A stretch of 64,000 nt of DNA from Maricaulis sp. (GTDB lineage: Bacteria > Pseudomonadota > Alphaproteobacteria > Caulobacterales > Maricaulaceae): assembly GCF_015665295.1 (NCBI RefSeq), contig NZ_JADFAJ010000007.1, positions 1-64,000 on the forward strand, in the 5' to 3' direction. Below the pieces are notes generated by a model, which was given only the letters and a program-made list of their open reading frames with translations, ran no database searches and was not told the origin of the DNA. Position 1 is the first letter of the stretch. Every line of letters begins with the position of its first letter. Shown here one piece after another: positions 1 through 9,603 of the stretch. Made by a program: the position numbers and the translations under genes.

Positions 1-1
1 C

Positions 2-976
2 GCGGTTCTGTGGTTCGGTGCGGTCCAGGTCCAGGCCGGGGCGATCACGCCTGGCGCCATGACCCAGTTCGTCATGTATGCCTTTGTCGCGGTCAGCGGC
101 ATCGGCATGCTCACCGAGACCTATACCGAAATGATGCGCGCGGCCGGAGCGACGGAGCGGCTGATGGAATTGCTGGCGGCGCGCGCCTCGCTGCCGGTCG
201 CGGCACCGGTCGAGCGTCTCGCCGAGCCGGTGCGCGGCGCGATCGCTTTCGAGGGGGTGAGTTTCGCCTATCCGGGCCGCGAGGCCGAACCGGCCTTGCG
301 CCATGTCAGTTTCGCTGCCAGCCCCGGTGAGACGGTTGCGATTGTCGGACCATCGGGCGCCGGCAAGACAACCCTTTTCCAGCTCCTGCTCCGGCTGCAT
401 GACCCGCTTGAGGGGCGGATCTGTCTGGACGGGCATGATATCAGGCAGCTTGACCCGCAGGCCCTGCGCTCGAAGCTGGCCATCGTGCAGCAGAATGCGC
501 CGCTTTTTTCCGGCAGCGTGGCCGACAATATCCGTTTCGGACGGCCCGGCGCGAGCGATGCGGAGGTCCACGCCGCGGCGCGGGCAGCCAATGCCGAGAT
601 CTTCATCCAGGCCTTGCCGGACGGGTATGACACGGCGCTGGGCGAGCGGGCAGCAACACTGTCTGGCGGGCAACGCCAACGCCTCGCCATTGCCCGCGCC
701 ATCTTGCGCGACGCGCCGGTGCTCCTCCTCGACGAGGCGACGAGCGCGCTGGATTCCGAAAGCGAGCAACTGATCCAGGCCGCCGTCGAGACGCTGTCCG
801 AGGGGCGAACCACGCTGGTCATTGCCCATCGGCTGGCCACCGTGCGTTCGGCCGACCGGATCATCGTCCTCGAGAACGGGCAGGTCGTGGACACCGGGCG
901 CCATGAAGAGCTGCTGCGACGCGGCGGCCTCTATGCCCGTTATGTCGAGCTTCAGTTCGGACAGGCTGAAGCCTAG
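2..976 (+). CDS. ABC transporter ATP-binding/permease protein (5' partial)
   Basis: Frame is open to the window edge. Walker A GPSGAGKTT, signature LSGGQRQR, Walker B VLLLDEATS; residual TMD helix at the N-terminus. Confidence 0.93.
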   Translation, partial: AVLWFGAVQVQAGAITPGAMTQFVMYAFVAVSGIGMLTETYTEMMRAAGATERLMELLAARASLPVAAPVERLAEPVRGAIAFEGVSFAYPGREAEPALRHVSFAASPGETVAIVGPSGAGKTTLFQLLLRLHDPLEGRICLDGHDIRQLDPQALRSKLAIVQQNAPLFSGSVADNIRFGRPGASDAEVHAAARAANAEIFIQALPDGYDTALGERAATLSGGQRQRLAIARAILRDAPVLLLDEATSALDSESEQLIQAAVETLSEGRTTLVIAHRLATVRSADRIIVLENGQVVDTGRHEELLRRGGLYARYVELQFGQAEA

Positions 977-2934
977 TCCGCCGGTCCCGGCTTGGACGGC
1001 TTGGAGGGCTTGGTTGATTTGGAGGGCTTGGGCGGCTTGGGCGGCTTGGGCGGCTTGGGCGGCTTGGGCGGCTTGGACGGCTTGGCGTCACTGCGCACCA
1101 GCACATTTCGGCCGGGCGCCTTGCGGATCGGCTTGAGTTTGCCCTCACCGGGCGTCCGTGCCGGGACGTCGTCGCCGGAATGGCTCGCAAGCCAGTCACG
1201 CCAGTCACCCCACCAGGAACCGGGATGCTCGGTTGCGCCCTCGATCCAGGCCTCGACCGCTTCGGGAAGGGCCTCATTGGTCCAGTACTGGTATTTCTTC
1301 GCGTCCGGGTGGTTGATCACGCCGGCGATATGGCCCGAGCCGGCCATCATGAATCGCACCGGGCCGCCATAGAGCCGGGCAGCACGATAAACGGAAGGGT
1401 AGGGCGCGATGTGATCCTCGCGCGAGGCCTGGATATAGACCGGCGTCTTGACCGCGCCGAGGTCGAGCTTGTGGCCGCCGAGCTCAAGTTCGCCCTTTGC
1501 GAGCCGGTTATTCTTGTAGAAATTATCGAGATACCAGAGGTGCAACGCCTTGGGCATGCGGGTCTGATCGGCATTCCAGAACAGGAGGTCAAAGGCCTGT
1601 GGCTGGCGTCCGAGCAGGTAGTTGTTGACCACGAAGGACCAGACAAGGTCGTTTGAGCGCAACAGGTTGAACGTGTCCGCCATGGAGCGGCCGTCGAGCA
1701 CGCCGCCCTGGCTGTCCATGATGCGCTCGATCTCCTTGAGCCAGTTATCGTCGATGAAAATCAGCAGGTCGCCGGCCTTCTCGAAGTCTGACTGGGCAGC
1801 AAAGAAGGTCGCCGAGGCGATTCGCTCGGACTGGCCTTCTGCCTCAAGCCAGGCGAGGGCAGAGGACAAAAGCGTGCCCGCAACACAGTAACCGACCGCA
1901 TTGACCGCGGTTTCGCCGGTCGCTGCCTCAATTGCGTGCAGCGCTGCAAACAGGCCCTCATGCATGTAATCATTGAAGGTCTTGTCCTTGAGCTCCGGCC
2001 CGGGATTGACCCAGGAAATCAGGAAAACGGTAAAGCCCTGATCGACCAGCCAGCGGATCATGGAATTCTTTTCGCGCAGGTCCATGATGTAGAACTTGTT
2101 GATCCAGGGCGGCGCGATCAGCAATGGCCGCTGCTTCACCGTTTCGGTGGTCGGCGCGTACTGGATCAGCTCCATAAGCTCGTTCTCGAACACGACCTTG
2201 CCCGGCGCCGTGGCCATGTCGCGGCCAACCTGGAAGCCTTCCATGTCCGTCTGTTTGAGCGCCAGCCGCCCATCGCCCGAGGCGAGGTCGTCGAGCAGGT
2301 TCTGCAGACCGCGTGTGAGGTTCTCGCCCTGGCTCTGCATGGTCTCGCGCAGCACGTCCGGATTGGTCAGTGCGAAATTCGTCGGGGACAGGGCATCGGT
2401 CATCATGCGCGTCAGGAATTCGACCTTGCGCTTGGAGCGCTCATCAATGCCTTCGACACTGCCGACCAGCCCCATCAGGAAATGCTGATTGAGCAGGTAG
2501 GATTGCTTGATGGCATCGAAAACCGGGTTTTCCGACCAGTCCGTCGAGCGCCAGCGCTTGTCGCCCGGTTCCGGTTCGATCGCGGGCTTGGTCTCCGCCT
2601 CGCTGGCCATTACGCGTTTTGTCGTGTTCGACCAGAGATCGATATAGCCTTTCATCAGATCCGCCTGGGCCCGCATCATCAGGTCCGGCTGGGCGACGAT
2701 CTGTTTCCAGACTTCGTGGAATTCCGGCGCCGAATGGAAGGGGTCGGCATTGGGCAGGACGGTGTCGCCCTCCAGGGCCTTGCGCATCACGTCGGACAGG
2801 AGGTGTTGCGATTTCAGCGAGGCCTGCATGAGATTGCGGGAGAGGTGGTCGAGCGTCTCGAGCTCCTTCTCCGACAGCCCTGTCCAGCCCGCATTTGCGG
2901 AGCCGGCCTTGCCTTTGCCTGACTTGTCGCTCAT
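973..2934 (-). CDS. phaC: Class I poly(R)-hydroxyalkanoate synthase with KPP-rich C-terminal tail
   Basis: PhaC lipase-like box GYCVAGT, 'PPWINKFYIMDL' and 'SGHIAGVINHP' motifs; Lys/Pro repeat tail. Confidence 0.95.
   Translation of the reverse strand: MSDKSGKGKAGSANAGWTGLSEKELETLDHLSRNLMQASLKSQHLLSDVMRKALEGDTVLPNADPFHSAPEFHEVWKQIVAQPDLMMRAQADLMKGYIDLWSNTTKRVMASEAETKPAIEPEPGDKRWRSTDWSENPVFDAIKQSYLLNQHFLMGLVGSVEGIDERSKRKVEFLTRMMTDALSPTNFALTNPDVLRETMQSQGENLTRGLQNLLDDLASGDGRLALKQTDMEGFQVGRDMATAPGKVVFENELMELIQYAPTTETVKQRPLLIAPPWINKFYIMDLREKNSMIRWLVDQGFTVFLISWVNPGPELKDKTFNDYMHEGLFAALHAIEAATGETAVNAVGYCVAGTLLSSALAWLEAEGQSERIASATFFAAQSDFEKAGDLLIFIDDNWLKEIERIMDSQGGVLDGRSMADTFNLLRSNDLVWSFVVNNYLLGRQPQAFDLLFWNADQTRMPKALHLWYLDNFYKNNRLAKGELELGGHKLDLGAVKTPVYIQASREDHIAPYPSVYRAARLYGGPVRFMMAGSGHIAGVINHPDAKKYQYWTNEALPEAVEAWIEGATEHPGSWWGDWRDWLASHSGDDVPARTPGEGKLKPIRKAPGRNVLVRSDAKPSKPPKPPKPPKPPKPPKPSKSTKPSKPSKPGPAD
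1025..1078. repeat. 9-bp tandem repeat (GGCTTGGGC)x5 plus one variant copy
   Basis: Five perfect copies at 1025-1069, then GGCTTGGAC at 1070-1078; encodes KPPKPPKPP on the minus strand. Confidence 0.95.
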
Positions 2935-3017
2935 GGCAGTCCCTTGTTATCAACGGGTGACTCAGACCCTTATCAGCGTATAGAAAGCGCGACGCGCGTC
3001 CAGCGCGAGGAGAGCCC

Positions 3018-3347
3018 ATGCAACATGTCCTGATCGCCGTGTCCATCACGCTGCTTGTCGGTGGCTGCGCTGTCATCGACATGCCGACTGCTTCGGGGAG
3101 CAATCCGGACTGGGTTGAAGAGCGGCTCCGGGAGGCCGGGGATGGACGGCAGGCACCGGCAGTGGTACCGGTAACATCCATTCCGGCCAGCGAAGCGAAC
3201 GCCATGGATGTCGCGGCCCGTCGCCTGCTGGCGGAACGGGCTGCCATGGAAGCCGAGGCGCAACGCCGGGAAGAAGAAAACCGGCGCGGCTCTGCGGAGG
3301 AATTTGCGTCCCAGGGGCAGGCGCGTACCCAGCCGCCCCAGCAGTAA
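3018..3347 (+). CDS. Small putative lipoprotein
   Basis: Signal peptide with lipobox-like LVGGC; no recognised domain. Confidence 0.6.
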   Translation: MQHVLIAVSITLLVGGCAVIDMPTASGSNPDWVEERLREAGDGRQAPAVVPVTSIPASEANAMDVAARRLLAERAAMEAEAQRREEENRRGSAEEFASQGQARTQPPQQ

Positions 3348-3399
3348 ACAGGAAGTCACCGGCCGGCTCTGGTCCGCACGGTGTTTTGAGGAAGACGAG

Positions 3400-4356
3400 A
3401 TGAGCGACACGCATGCCCTGACCAATCTGGCCTTCCAGGCCGTTCGTGCGGCGGAAAGCGCCGCCGTTGCCGCATCCGCTTGGATCGGTCGTGGCGAAAA
3501 GGAGCTGGCGGACCAGGCTGCGGTTGACGCGCTGCGCACCGGCCTCAACGCCATGCCGATGAAGGGCCGGATCGTGATCGGTGAAGGCGAGCGTGACGAA
3601 GCGCCGATGCTGTTTATCGGCGAGGAAGTCGGCACCGGTGAAGGTCCCGAAATCGATATTGCGCTCGATCCGCTGGAAGGCACGTCACTGACCGCCAAGG
3701 GCCAGGCCAATGCCCTGGTGCTTGTCTCCTTCGCCCTGCGTGGCGGGCTTCTGCATGCACCGGACACCTATATGGACAAGATCGCCGTCGGACCGGGCCT
3801 GCCCGCCGGCGTTGTCGATCTGGATGCCACGCCGGGCGAGAATGTCCGCAACCTGGCCAAGGCCAAGGGTGTTGATGTTTCCGAGATCACGGTGTGCATC
3901 CTGGAGCGCGAGCGTCACCAATACATCATTGACGGCGTGAAAGAGGCCGGTGGCCGTATCCGCCTGATCCCCGATGGCGATGTGGCTGGCGGGATGGGCA
4001 CGGCCGGTCTCGGTGCCGGTGTCGACATGTATATCGGCCAGGGCGGTGCGCCCGAGGGCGTGCTGCTGGCGTCGGCGCTGCGCTGCATTGGCGGCCAGAT
4101 GCAGGCGCGCCTGGTCTTCCGCAATGATGACGAACGCGCCCGCGCGGCACGCACCGGCGTCACCGATCTCGATCGCAAGTATGACGTCGCCGAGCTGGCG
4201 GCCAGCCATTGCCTCTTCGTCGCCGCCGGTGTCACCGATGGCGATCTGGTCGACGGCGTCCGCAAGGAGGGCGATCTCGTCCACACGCATACGCTTTTGC
4301 TCGACTCAGCCGATCATTCCGTCCGCCGTATCCGGTCAGCCCGACCGGCGGTCTGA
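3400..4356 (+). CDS. glpX: Class II fructose-1,6-bisphosphatase
   Basis: GEGERDEAPML and DPLEGT metal-site motifs; ATG at 3400. Confidence 0.95.
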   Translation: MSDTHALTNLAFQAVRAAESAAVAASAWIGRGEKELADQAAVDALRTGLNAMPMKGRIVIGEGERDEAPMLFIGEEVGTGEGPEIDIALDPLEGTSLTAKGQANALVLVSFALRGGLLHAPDTYMDKIAVGPGLPAGVVDLDATPGENVRNLAKAKGVDVSEITVCILERERHQYIIDGVKEAGGRIRLIPDGDVAGGMGTAGLGAGVDMYIGQGGAPEGVLLASALRCIGGQMQARLVFRNDDERARAARTGVTDLDRKYDVAELAASHCLFVAAGVTDGDLVDGVRKEGDLVHTHTLLLDSADHSVRRIRSARPAV

Positions 4357-4367
4357 TTGATGGTGTG

Positions 4368-6179
4368 ATGCCTGACGAAATTCCGACACTGACAAGCGGC
4401 TCATCTCCACTTCTGGGGGTGAGCCGTTCGCTGTCCGGCAAGCGCTGGAAGCTGCGTGAGGCGGATGAGCGTGCCGTCGTCACCATCGCCCGCCAGCAGG
4501 GCGTGCCGGACGCCCTGGCCCGCGTGATCGCGGCGCGCGGCATAGCGCCTGAGGCTGCGGCCGGCTTTTTGTCGCCGCGCCTGCGCGACAGCTTTCCCGA
4601 CCCGTCCGATTTTGCCGACATGGACAAGGCCGCCGCCCTGGTCTGGGACGCCCTCGAAGCCGACCGGCCGATGGCTGTCTTCGCCGATTATGACGTCGAT
4701 GGCGCGACCTCCGCGGCGCAGCTGATCCGCTATTTCCGGCATTTCGGCCGCACCGCCGACATTTACGTGCCGGACCGTGTCGAGGAGGGCTATGGCCCGT
4801 CCGGCGCCGCCTTCGAGACCCTGCAGCAGCGCGGTGCCGAGCTGGTCATCACGGTGGATTGCGGCGCCGCCGCCCACGCCGCGCTGGAACACGCCGCCGG
4901 TATCGGGCTCGATGTCATCGTCATCGACCATCACCTGATGGATGAGACCATGCCGCCCGCGGCGGCCCTGGTGAATCCCAACCGCCTGGATGACAAGTCC
5001 GGATGCGGCCATCTGGCAGCCGCCGGAGTCACTTTCGTCTTTCTCGCAGCCCTTAACCGCGAAGGCCGCCGCCGCGGCACGGTCACGGCCGACAATGCGC
5101 CCGACCTGCTCGACTGGATCGACCTGGCGGCGCTCGGCACGATCTGCGACGTCGTCCCGCTGACCGGGGTCAATCGCGCCATCACCGCCCAGGGGCTCAA
5201 GGCCATGGGGCGATGGTCGCATCTTGGCCTGCGCTGCCTCGCCGAGACGTCGGGCGTGGAGGGCGAAGCCTCGACCTATCATGCCGGATTCCTGATCGGT
5301 CCGCGCATCAATGCCGGCGGCCGGGTCGGCAAATCGGATCTGGGTGCGACGCTCCTGACCACCCAAGACGAAGCGCTGGCCCGACGGATTGCCGGTGAAC
5401 TCGACACCCTCAATGCCGAACGGCGCGCAATCGAGGCGGATGTCCAGGCGGCCGCACTGGCCCAGCTGGAATCGCAGAACAGTGACCGTGCCATCTTGAT
5501 TGCGGCCGGCGAGGGCTGGCATCCCGGTGTGATTGGTGTTGCGGCCGGGCGCCTCAAGGAACGATTCGACAAGCCGGTCATCGTGATCGGGATTGACCGG
5601 TCTGCGTCGCCACCGGTGGGCAAGGGGTCGGGCCGGTCCGTGCCTGGCGTCAATCTGGGCGGTGCCATCGCGGCGGCCCGGGAGGCCGGCCTGCTCAGCT
5701 CAGGCGGCGGTCATGCCATGGCGGGTGGCCTGACCGTGGACCCGGACCGTATCACCGAACTTGTTGCCTTCCTTGACGCCCGGATGGGCCCGGAACTGGC
5801 TGCGGCGGCCGACGAAATGGCCTTGCGCGCGGATGGTGTCCTGACCGCCAGTGGTGTGAGCACCGAACTCGCCCAAATGCTCGAGCGGGCGGCGCCGTTT
5901 GGCCAGGGCAATGCCGAGCCGCGCTTCGTCCTGCCGCGAATGCGCGTCAGCTTCGCCAAACGGGTCGGGACCGATCATGTCCGTTTCACGCTCGGTGATC
6001 TGGACGGAAGACGCGTGGATGGGATCTGTTTTCGCTGCGCCGAAACGCCGATCGGTGAGGCCCTGCTGGCCGCGGGGGCGGACTTGTTCCACGCCTATGG
6101 TCGCCTTAAGCTGGACACTTGGCAGGGGCGCGAACGCGTGCAGCTGCACCTGGAGGACCTGGCGACTGTTGCGGAATGA
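4368..6179 (+). CDS. recJ: Single-stranded-DNA-specific exonuclease RecJ
   Basis: DHH motif (VIDHHLMDE), DYDVDGATS, SGGGHAMAGG; internal ATG at 4368 chosen as start. Confidence 0.95.
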   Translation: MPDEIPTLTSGSSPLLGVSRSLSGKRWKLREADERAVVTIARQQGVPDALARVIAARGIAPEAAAGFLSPRLRDSFPDPSDFADMDKAAALVWDALEADRPMAVFADYDVDGATSAAQLIRYFRHFGRTADIYVPDRVEEGYGPSGAAFETLQQRGAELVITVDCGAAAHAALEHAAGIGLDVIVIDHHLMDETMPPAAALVNPNRLDDKSGCGHLAAAGVTFVFLAALNREGRRRGTVTADNAPDLLDWIDLAALGTICDVVPLTGVNRAITAQGLKAMGRWSHLGLRCLAETSGVEGEASTYHAGFLIGPRINAGGRVGKSDLGATLLTTQDEALARRIAGELDTLNAERRAIEADVQAAALAQLESQNSDRAILIAAGEGWHPGVIGVAAGRLKERFDKPVIVIGIDRSASPPVGKGSGRSVPGVNLGGAIAAAREAGLLSSGGGHAMAGGLTVDPDRITELVAFLDARMGPELAAAADEMALRADGVLTASGVSTELAQMLERAAPFGQGNAEPRFVLPRMRVSFAKRVGTDHVRFTLGDLDGRRVDGICFRCAETPIGEALLAAGADLFHAYGRLKLDTWQGRERVQLHLEDLATVAE

Positions 6180-6246
6180 GTTTTTGCAGAAATCCCGCTT
6201 GCAAGGTCGCTCAGGCTTTTCTATACGACGGCCCTCACATCGCTGC

Positions 6247-6321
6247 GGTCCCTTCGTCTATCGGTTAGGACGCCAGGTTTTCAACCTGGAAAGAGGGGTT
6301 CGATTCCCCTAGGGACTGCCA
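6247..6321 (+). tRNA. tRNA-Glu (TTC), CCA encoded
   Basis: Cloverleaf: acceptor GGTCCCT/AGGGACT, anticodon stem-loop CCAGG-TTTTCAA-CCTGG, T-arm GGGGTTCGATTCCCC. Confidence 0.95.
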
Positions 6322-6832
6322 CGATGTGCCTCTCCTGAAATCGATCTCTTGAGACGCCGCCGTTGAATGATCCTCAACGGCGTTATCAGTGCGTCTCGTC
6401 CCGGAGCGCGCGCAGACCAGACTGTCCAAAGCCGCGATCACCGACCGGTTCGCACCCTTGCAGGTTGGCTTCGGCGGTGGCGATCGCTCGATTGTGGACT
6501 ATGATTTCGGTGCGCTTGCCGAGGATTTCAGCTTCCGCGCTGATTTGGCCAACATTCAGGTGAATTCGCGACGTATCGTTGCCGTTGGCATGCTCCATCG
6601 CAGCAGGCTCCTCGCCCTTGAGACGGACATGGAAGCACGTCGCGGGGTGCCTCTCGAAAACGCAATAGAGGTCACTGGTGATTTCGTCTGTGAGCCAAGG
6701 CCGGTGGAGTAGGCAGGGCCGGCTGGGCAGGACGAGGCCTGCGCCACCCGTCCTGCGATGACAGAGCGGATTTGCTTCAGCGCGGGGCGCGGGCTATAGG
6801 CCCACTCCGGTTATCGAGCGGAGAAAGCGGGC

Positions 6833-7342
6833 ATGGCCCATCTGTCGACCAAATCCTATGGCAATGAACGCGGATTGTCCTGCTGTTCGCGGCAATGGGC
6901 GGCTGACAGTCATTGCGCGCTGCTGCATGGCTATTCCTTCGGCTTCCATTTTGTCTTTGCGGCTGAACAGCTCGACAAGCGCGGCTGGGTCCTCGATTTC
7001 GGCAAGGGCGGTTTCGGTCCGATCAAGGCGTGGCTGCATGACATGTTCGACCACACCCTGCTGGTGGCCGAAGACGATCCGGAACGACCGGCGCTGGAAG
7101 CGCTGGGCGAGCGTGGCCTGGCCCGGGTTCGCATCGTTCAGGGGACTAGTTGCGAGCGGATGGCGGAGCTGGCCTTCCACAAAGCGTCCGAGATCGTCCT
7201 CGCGGCTACAGGCGGGCGTTGCTGGGTCGAGTCGGTGGAGTGTTCGGAGCACGCGTCCAATTCGGCCATTTTCCGGTCGTCAGCCGCCGTTGCGCAGCTT
7301 GCCGAGGCCGAGCGCCTTCAAGCCGAGCTGTCGAACGACTGA
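6833..7342 (+). CDS. 6-carboxytetrahydropterin synthase-like (QueD/PTPS family)
   Basis: 'CALLHGYSFGFHFVF', 'WVLDFG', 'FDHTLLV' and 'VECSEHASNSA' motifs typical of PTPS/QueD. Confidence 0.82.
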   Translation: MAHLSTKSYGNERGLSCCSRQWAADSHCALLHGYSFGFHFVFAAEQLDKRGWVLDFGKGGFGPIKAWLHDMFDHTLLVAEDDPERPALEALGERGLARVRIVQGTSCERMAELAFHKASEIVLAATGGRCWVESVECSEHASNSAIFRSSAAVAQLAEAERLQAELSND

Positions 7343-7679
7343 TTCGCTTCCACCGGACGAGTCGCCCACCGCGAACGGTTGATGCATCAAATTGATGCGC
7401 GCACGGACCGGTACCGACCGCGTGTGAACACTGTTATCTGCTCAAAAAACTCGCCTCATACGCGAATTTTGCAGCTTACCAAATTGTCATCCGGATCGCA
7501 TCAGGTAGCGTTGCAAAATTGTCTATACCACTAAATGTTGTGGAATTTGGGGTGAGAATGGCTCTCACTGTCAACATCTGGGGAATTTCTGAAGCAGCCA
7601 TTTGCCGGATTCACCTTCTCTTAACATGTCATTTTGTGTAACAATCCTTCGCTTGAGGGTTGTTTAAGCGAGTGACATT

Positions 7680-8204
7680 ATGGTTTTGGCTCACGAAGTC
7701 TTTGAAGACACAGAGATGCTTGAGCTCGAAGGCCGGGTTAAATGGTATGATCCGGCTCGAGGCTACGGTTTCATTGATGCGAATGACGGTCAGGGAGATA
7801 TCCTGCTCCACGCCAGTTGCCTTAGACGGTTCGGGCAGGGGCCGGCGCTTCCCAACGCGAAAATCGTCTGCAAGGCGGTCCAGGGTAACAAGGGACGCCA
7901 GGCGATCGAGTTGACGGCCATGACAGGTGGCGATGCCGAGGCTGAACCCCGGCCGCGCCGTTTTCATCCCTATGCGGTCGTCAACACCCCATTCTGCGAC
8001 GCGGTTGTGAAATGGTTCGACGCCCTGCGCGGTTATGGATTTGTGACCTGCGACGATGTCGAAGGTGATGTCTTCCTGCATGCCGCCACATTGCGACGTG
8101 CGGGCCTGGAGGATATCCAGCCGGGTGACCGGCTCGAAGTGCGCTGTGTGGAAGGTCCCAAAGGCGCGCTGGCCGCGGAAATCAAGGTCGCCGGCCTCAG
8201 CTGA
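7680..8204 (+). CDS. Two-domain cold-shock protein
   Basis: Two CSD copies: GRVKWYDPARGYGFIDANDGQGDILLHAS and AVVKWFDALRGYGFVTCDDVEGDVFLHAA. Confidence 0.92.
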   Translation: MVLAHEVFEDTEMLELEGRVKWYDPARGYGFIDANDGQGDILLHASCLRRFGQGPALPNAKIVCKAVQGNKGRQAIELTAMTGGDAEAEPRPRRFHPYAVVNTPFCDAVVKWFDALRGYGFVTCDDVEGDVFLHAATLRRAGLEDIQPGDRLEVRCVEGPKGALAAEIKVAGLS

Positions 8205-8290
8205 GCCCGCACACCGGGCCGGTGCAGAACGCCCGGCCTTGCTTGCGATTGAACGTTGCGTGCGAACCGGCGCGCGGCTAGCTTCGCCAC

Positions 8291-8860
8291 ATGCGAAACC
8301 TGATCCTTTCCGGCCTTCTGGCTCTTGGCCTTGCTGATGCCGCTTCGGCGCAGCAGACCGACCCGCAAGTCTCACAAGATCCGACCGCCGAGGATGCGAG
8401 CGTCCAGTTCGGTGGTCCTGATCCTGTACGTATCGTCACCGCCGTCGGCGACGAATATGAAATCATGGCCGAGATTGCCGCCACCCCCGAGCAGAAGCAG
8501 CGCGGGCTGATGTGGCGCGAGACGATCGAGCCGGGTACCGGCATGCTTTTTCATTATGATCCGGCCGAGCCGGCCTCGATGTGGATGCGTCACACCCTGG
8601 TCGATCTGGACCTCATCTATATCGATCCGGCTGGCGTCGTCGTGAAAATCATCGCCTTTGCCCAGGCCGAATCGCTGCGCAGCCTGTCGTCCGATGCGAC
8701 CGTGGCCGGCGTGCTTGAGCTGGGTGCCGGTCAGGCGATCGAGATGGGGCTGCGCCCGGGCGACACAGTCCACCATGCCTTTTTTGATAATGAGCAGGCG
8801 GAAGTGACCCCGTCCGAAGAGACTGCCGCTGCACAGGAAAGCGACGGCGAGGCGCAGTAG
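8291..8860 (+). CDS. DUF192 family secreted protein
   Basis: Signal peptide; 'TPEQKQRGLMWRETIEPGTGMLF' and 'PASMWMRHTLVDLDLIYID' typical of DUF192. Confidence 0.88.
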   Translation: MRNLILSGLLALGLADAASAQQTDPQVSQDPTAEDASVQFGGPDPVRIVTAVGDEYEIMAEIAATPEQKQRGLMWRETIEPGTGMLFHYDPAEPASMWMRHTLVDLDLIYIDPAGVVVKIIAFAQAESLRSLSSDATVAGVLELGAGQAIEMGLRPGDTVHHAFFDNEQAEVTPSEETAAAQESDGEAQ

Positions 8861-8901
8861 GCTTGCCTTAATCGGGCGGCGCTTACATAAGGACATCAAG
8901 T

Positions 8902-8978
8902 CGGGGCGTGGCGCAGTCTGGTAGCGCATTCGCTTTGGGAGCGAAGGGTCGCAAGTTCGAATCTTGCCGCCCCGACCA
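8902..8978 (+). tRNA. tRNA-Pro (TGG), CCA encoded
   Basis: Acceptor CGGGGCG/CGCCCCG, anticodon loop TTTGGGA, T-arm GTTCGAATC. Confidence 0.95.
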
Positions 8979-9036
8979 ATTGCCGTTGCTTGACCGGGTC
9001 GCTCCATACCGGTCGAGATTTGATTGGGAGAGGCGA

Positions 9037-9342
9037 ATGTTCGCGAAGATCTACCGTCCCGCACGCAATGCCATGCAATCCGGTCGCGGCAAGACCAAGA
9101 GATGGGTGCTCGAATTCTCTCCGGAAATGGCCAAGCGCCCGGACCCGCTGATGGGCTGGACCTCGTCTTCCGACATGCGCGGCCAGGTCAAGCTGAACTT
9201 TGACAGCCAGGACGATGCCGTGGCCTACGCCAAGCGCCAGGGCATTCCCTTCCAGGTCGTCGAGCCGCACGAGCCCAAGCGCTACGCCAAGTCCTATTCC
9301 GACAATTTCGCGGCCGACCGCAAACAGCCCTGGTCGCACTAG
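9037..9342 (+). CDS. ETC complex I subunit (NDUFS4-like) family protein
   Basis: '[24 protein letters not shown]...[22 protein letters not shown]' matches the ETC complex I subunit family as I recall it. Confidence 0.9.
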   Translation: MFAKIYRPARNAMQSGRGKTKRWVLEFSPEMAKRPDPLMGWTSSSDMRGQVKLNFDSQDDAVAYAKRQGIPFQVVEPHEPKRYAKSYSDNFAADRKQPWSH

Positions 9343-9360
9343 TACCGGCGCCTGAATTCC

Positions 9361-9437
9361 GCTTCCGTAGCTCAACCGGATAGAGCGCCCGCCTTCTAAG
9401 CGGATGGTTGCAGGTTCGAGTCCTGCCGGAAGCGCCA
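9361..9437 (+). tRNA. tRNA-Arg (TCT), CCA encoded
   Basis: Acceptor GCTTCCG/CGGAAGC, anticodon loop CTTCTAA, T-arm GTTCGAGTC. Confidence 0.95.
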
Positions 9438-9603
9438 TTTTTCCATTGGTCCCGCTCCGCTCGACCCGAGCCCGTCACCACTTATGGCGTTGAGGTCGAT
9501 GCTCACATGGAACGCGCTCAAGGCTGTGGGGTTTGAGAAGGGGCCTGCCGGGGGCGCCATTTTATCTCTCACGGCAGTTCGCTGCGCTCATGCCCCGGCC
9601 GGT

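Noticed and set aside
268-894. 208-aa minus-strand ORF opposite the ABC transporter
   Set aside because: Antisense of a strongly conserved ATP-binding domain; Ser/Arg-rich composition typical of GC-rich shadow ORFs.
1025-1078. 9-bp tandem repeat as a possible intergenic regulatory repeat
   Set aside because: It lies fully inside the phaC coding frame and is explained by the KPP tail, though its variability is still of interest.
1936-2922. 328-aa plus-strand ORF opposite phaC
   Set aside because: Shadow ORF; the minus frame carries clear PhaC motifs.
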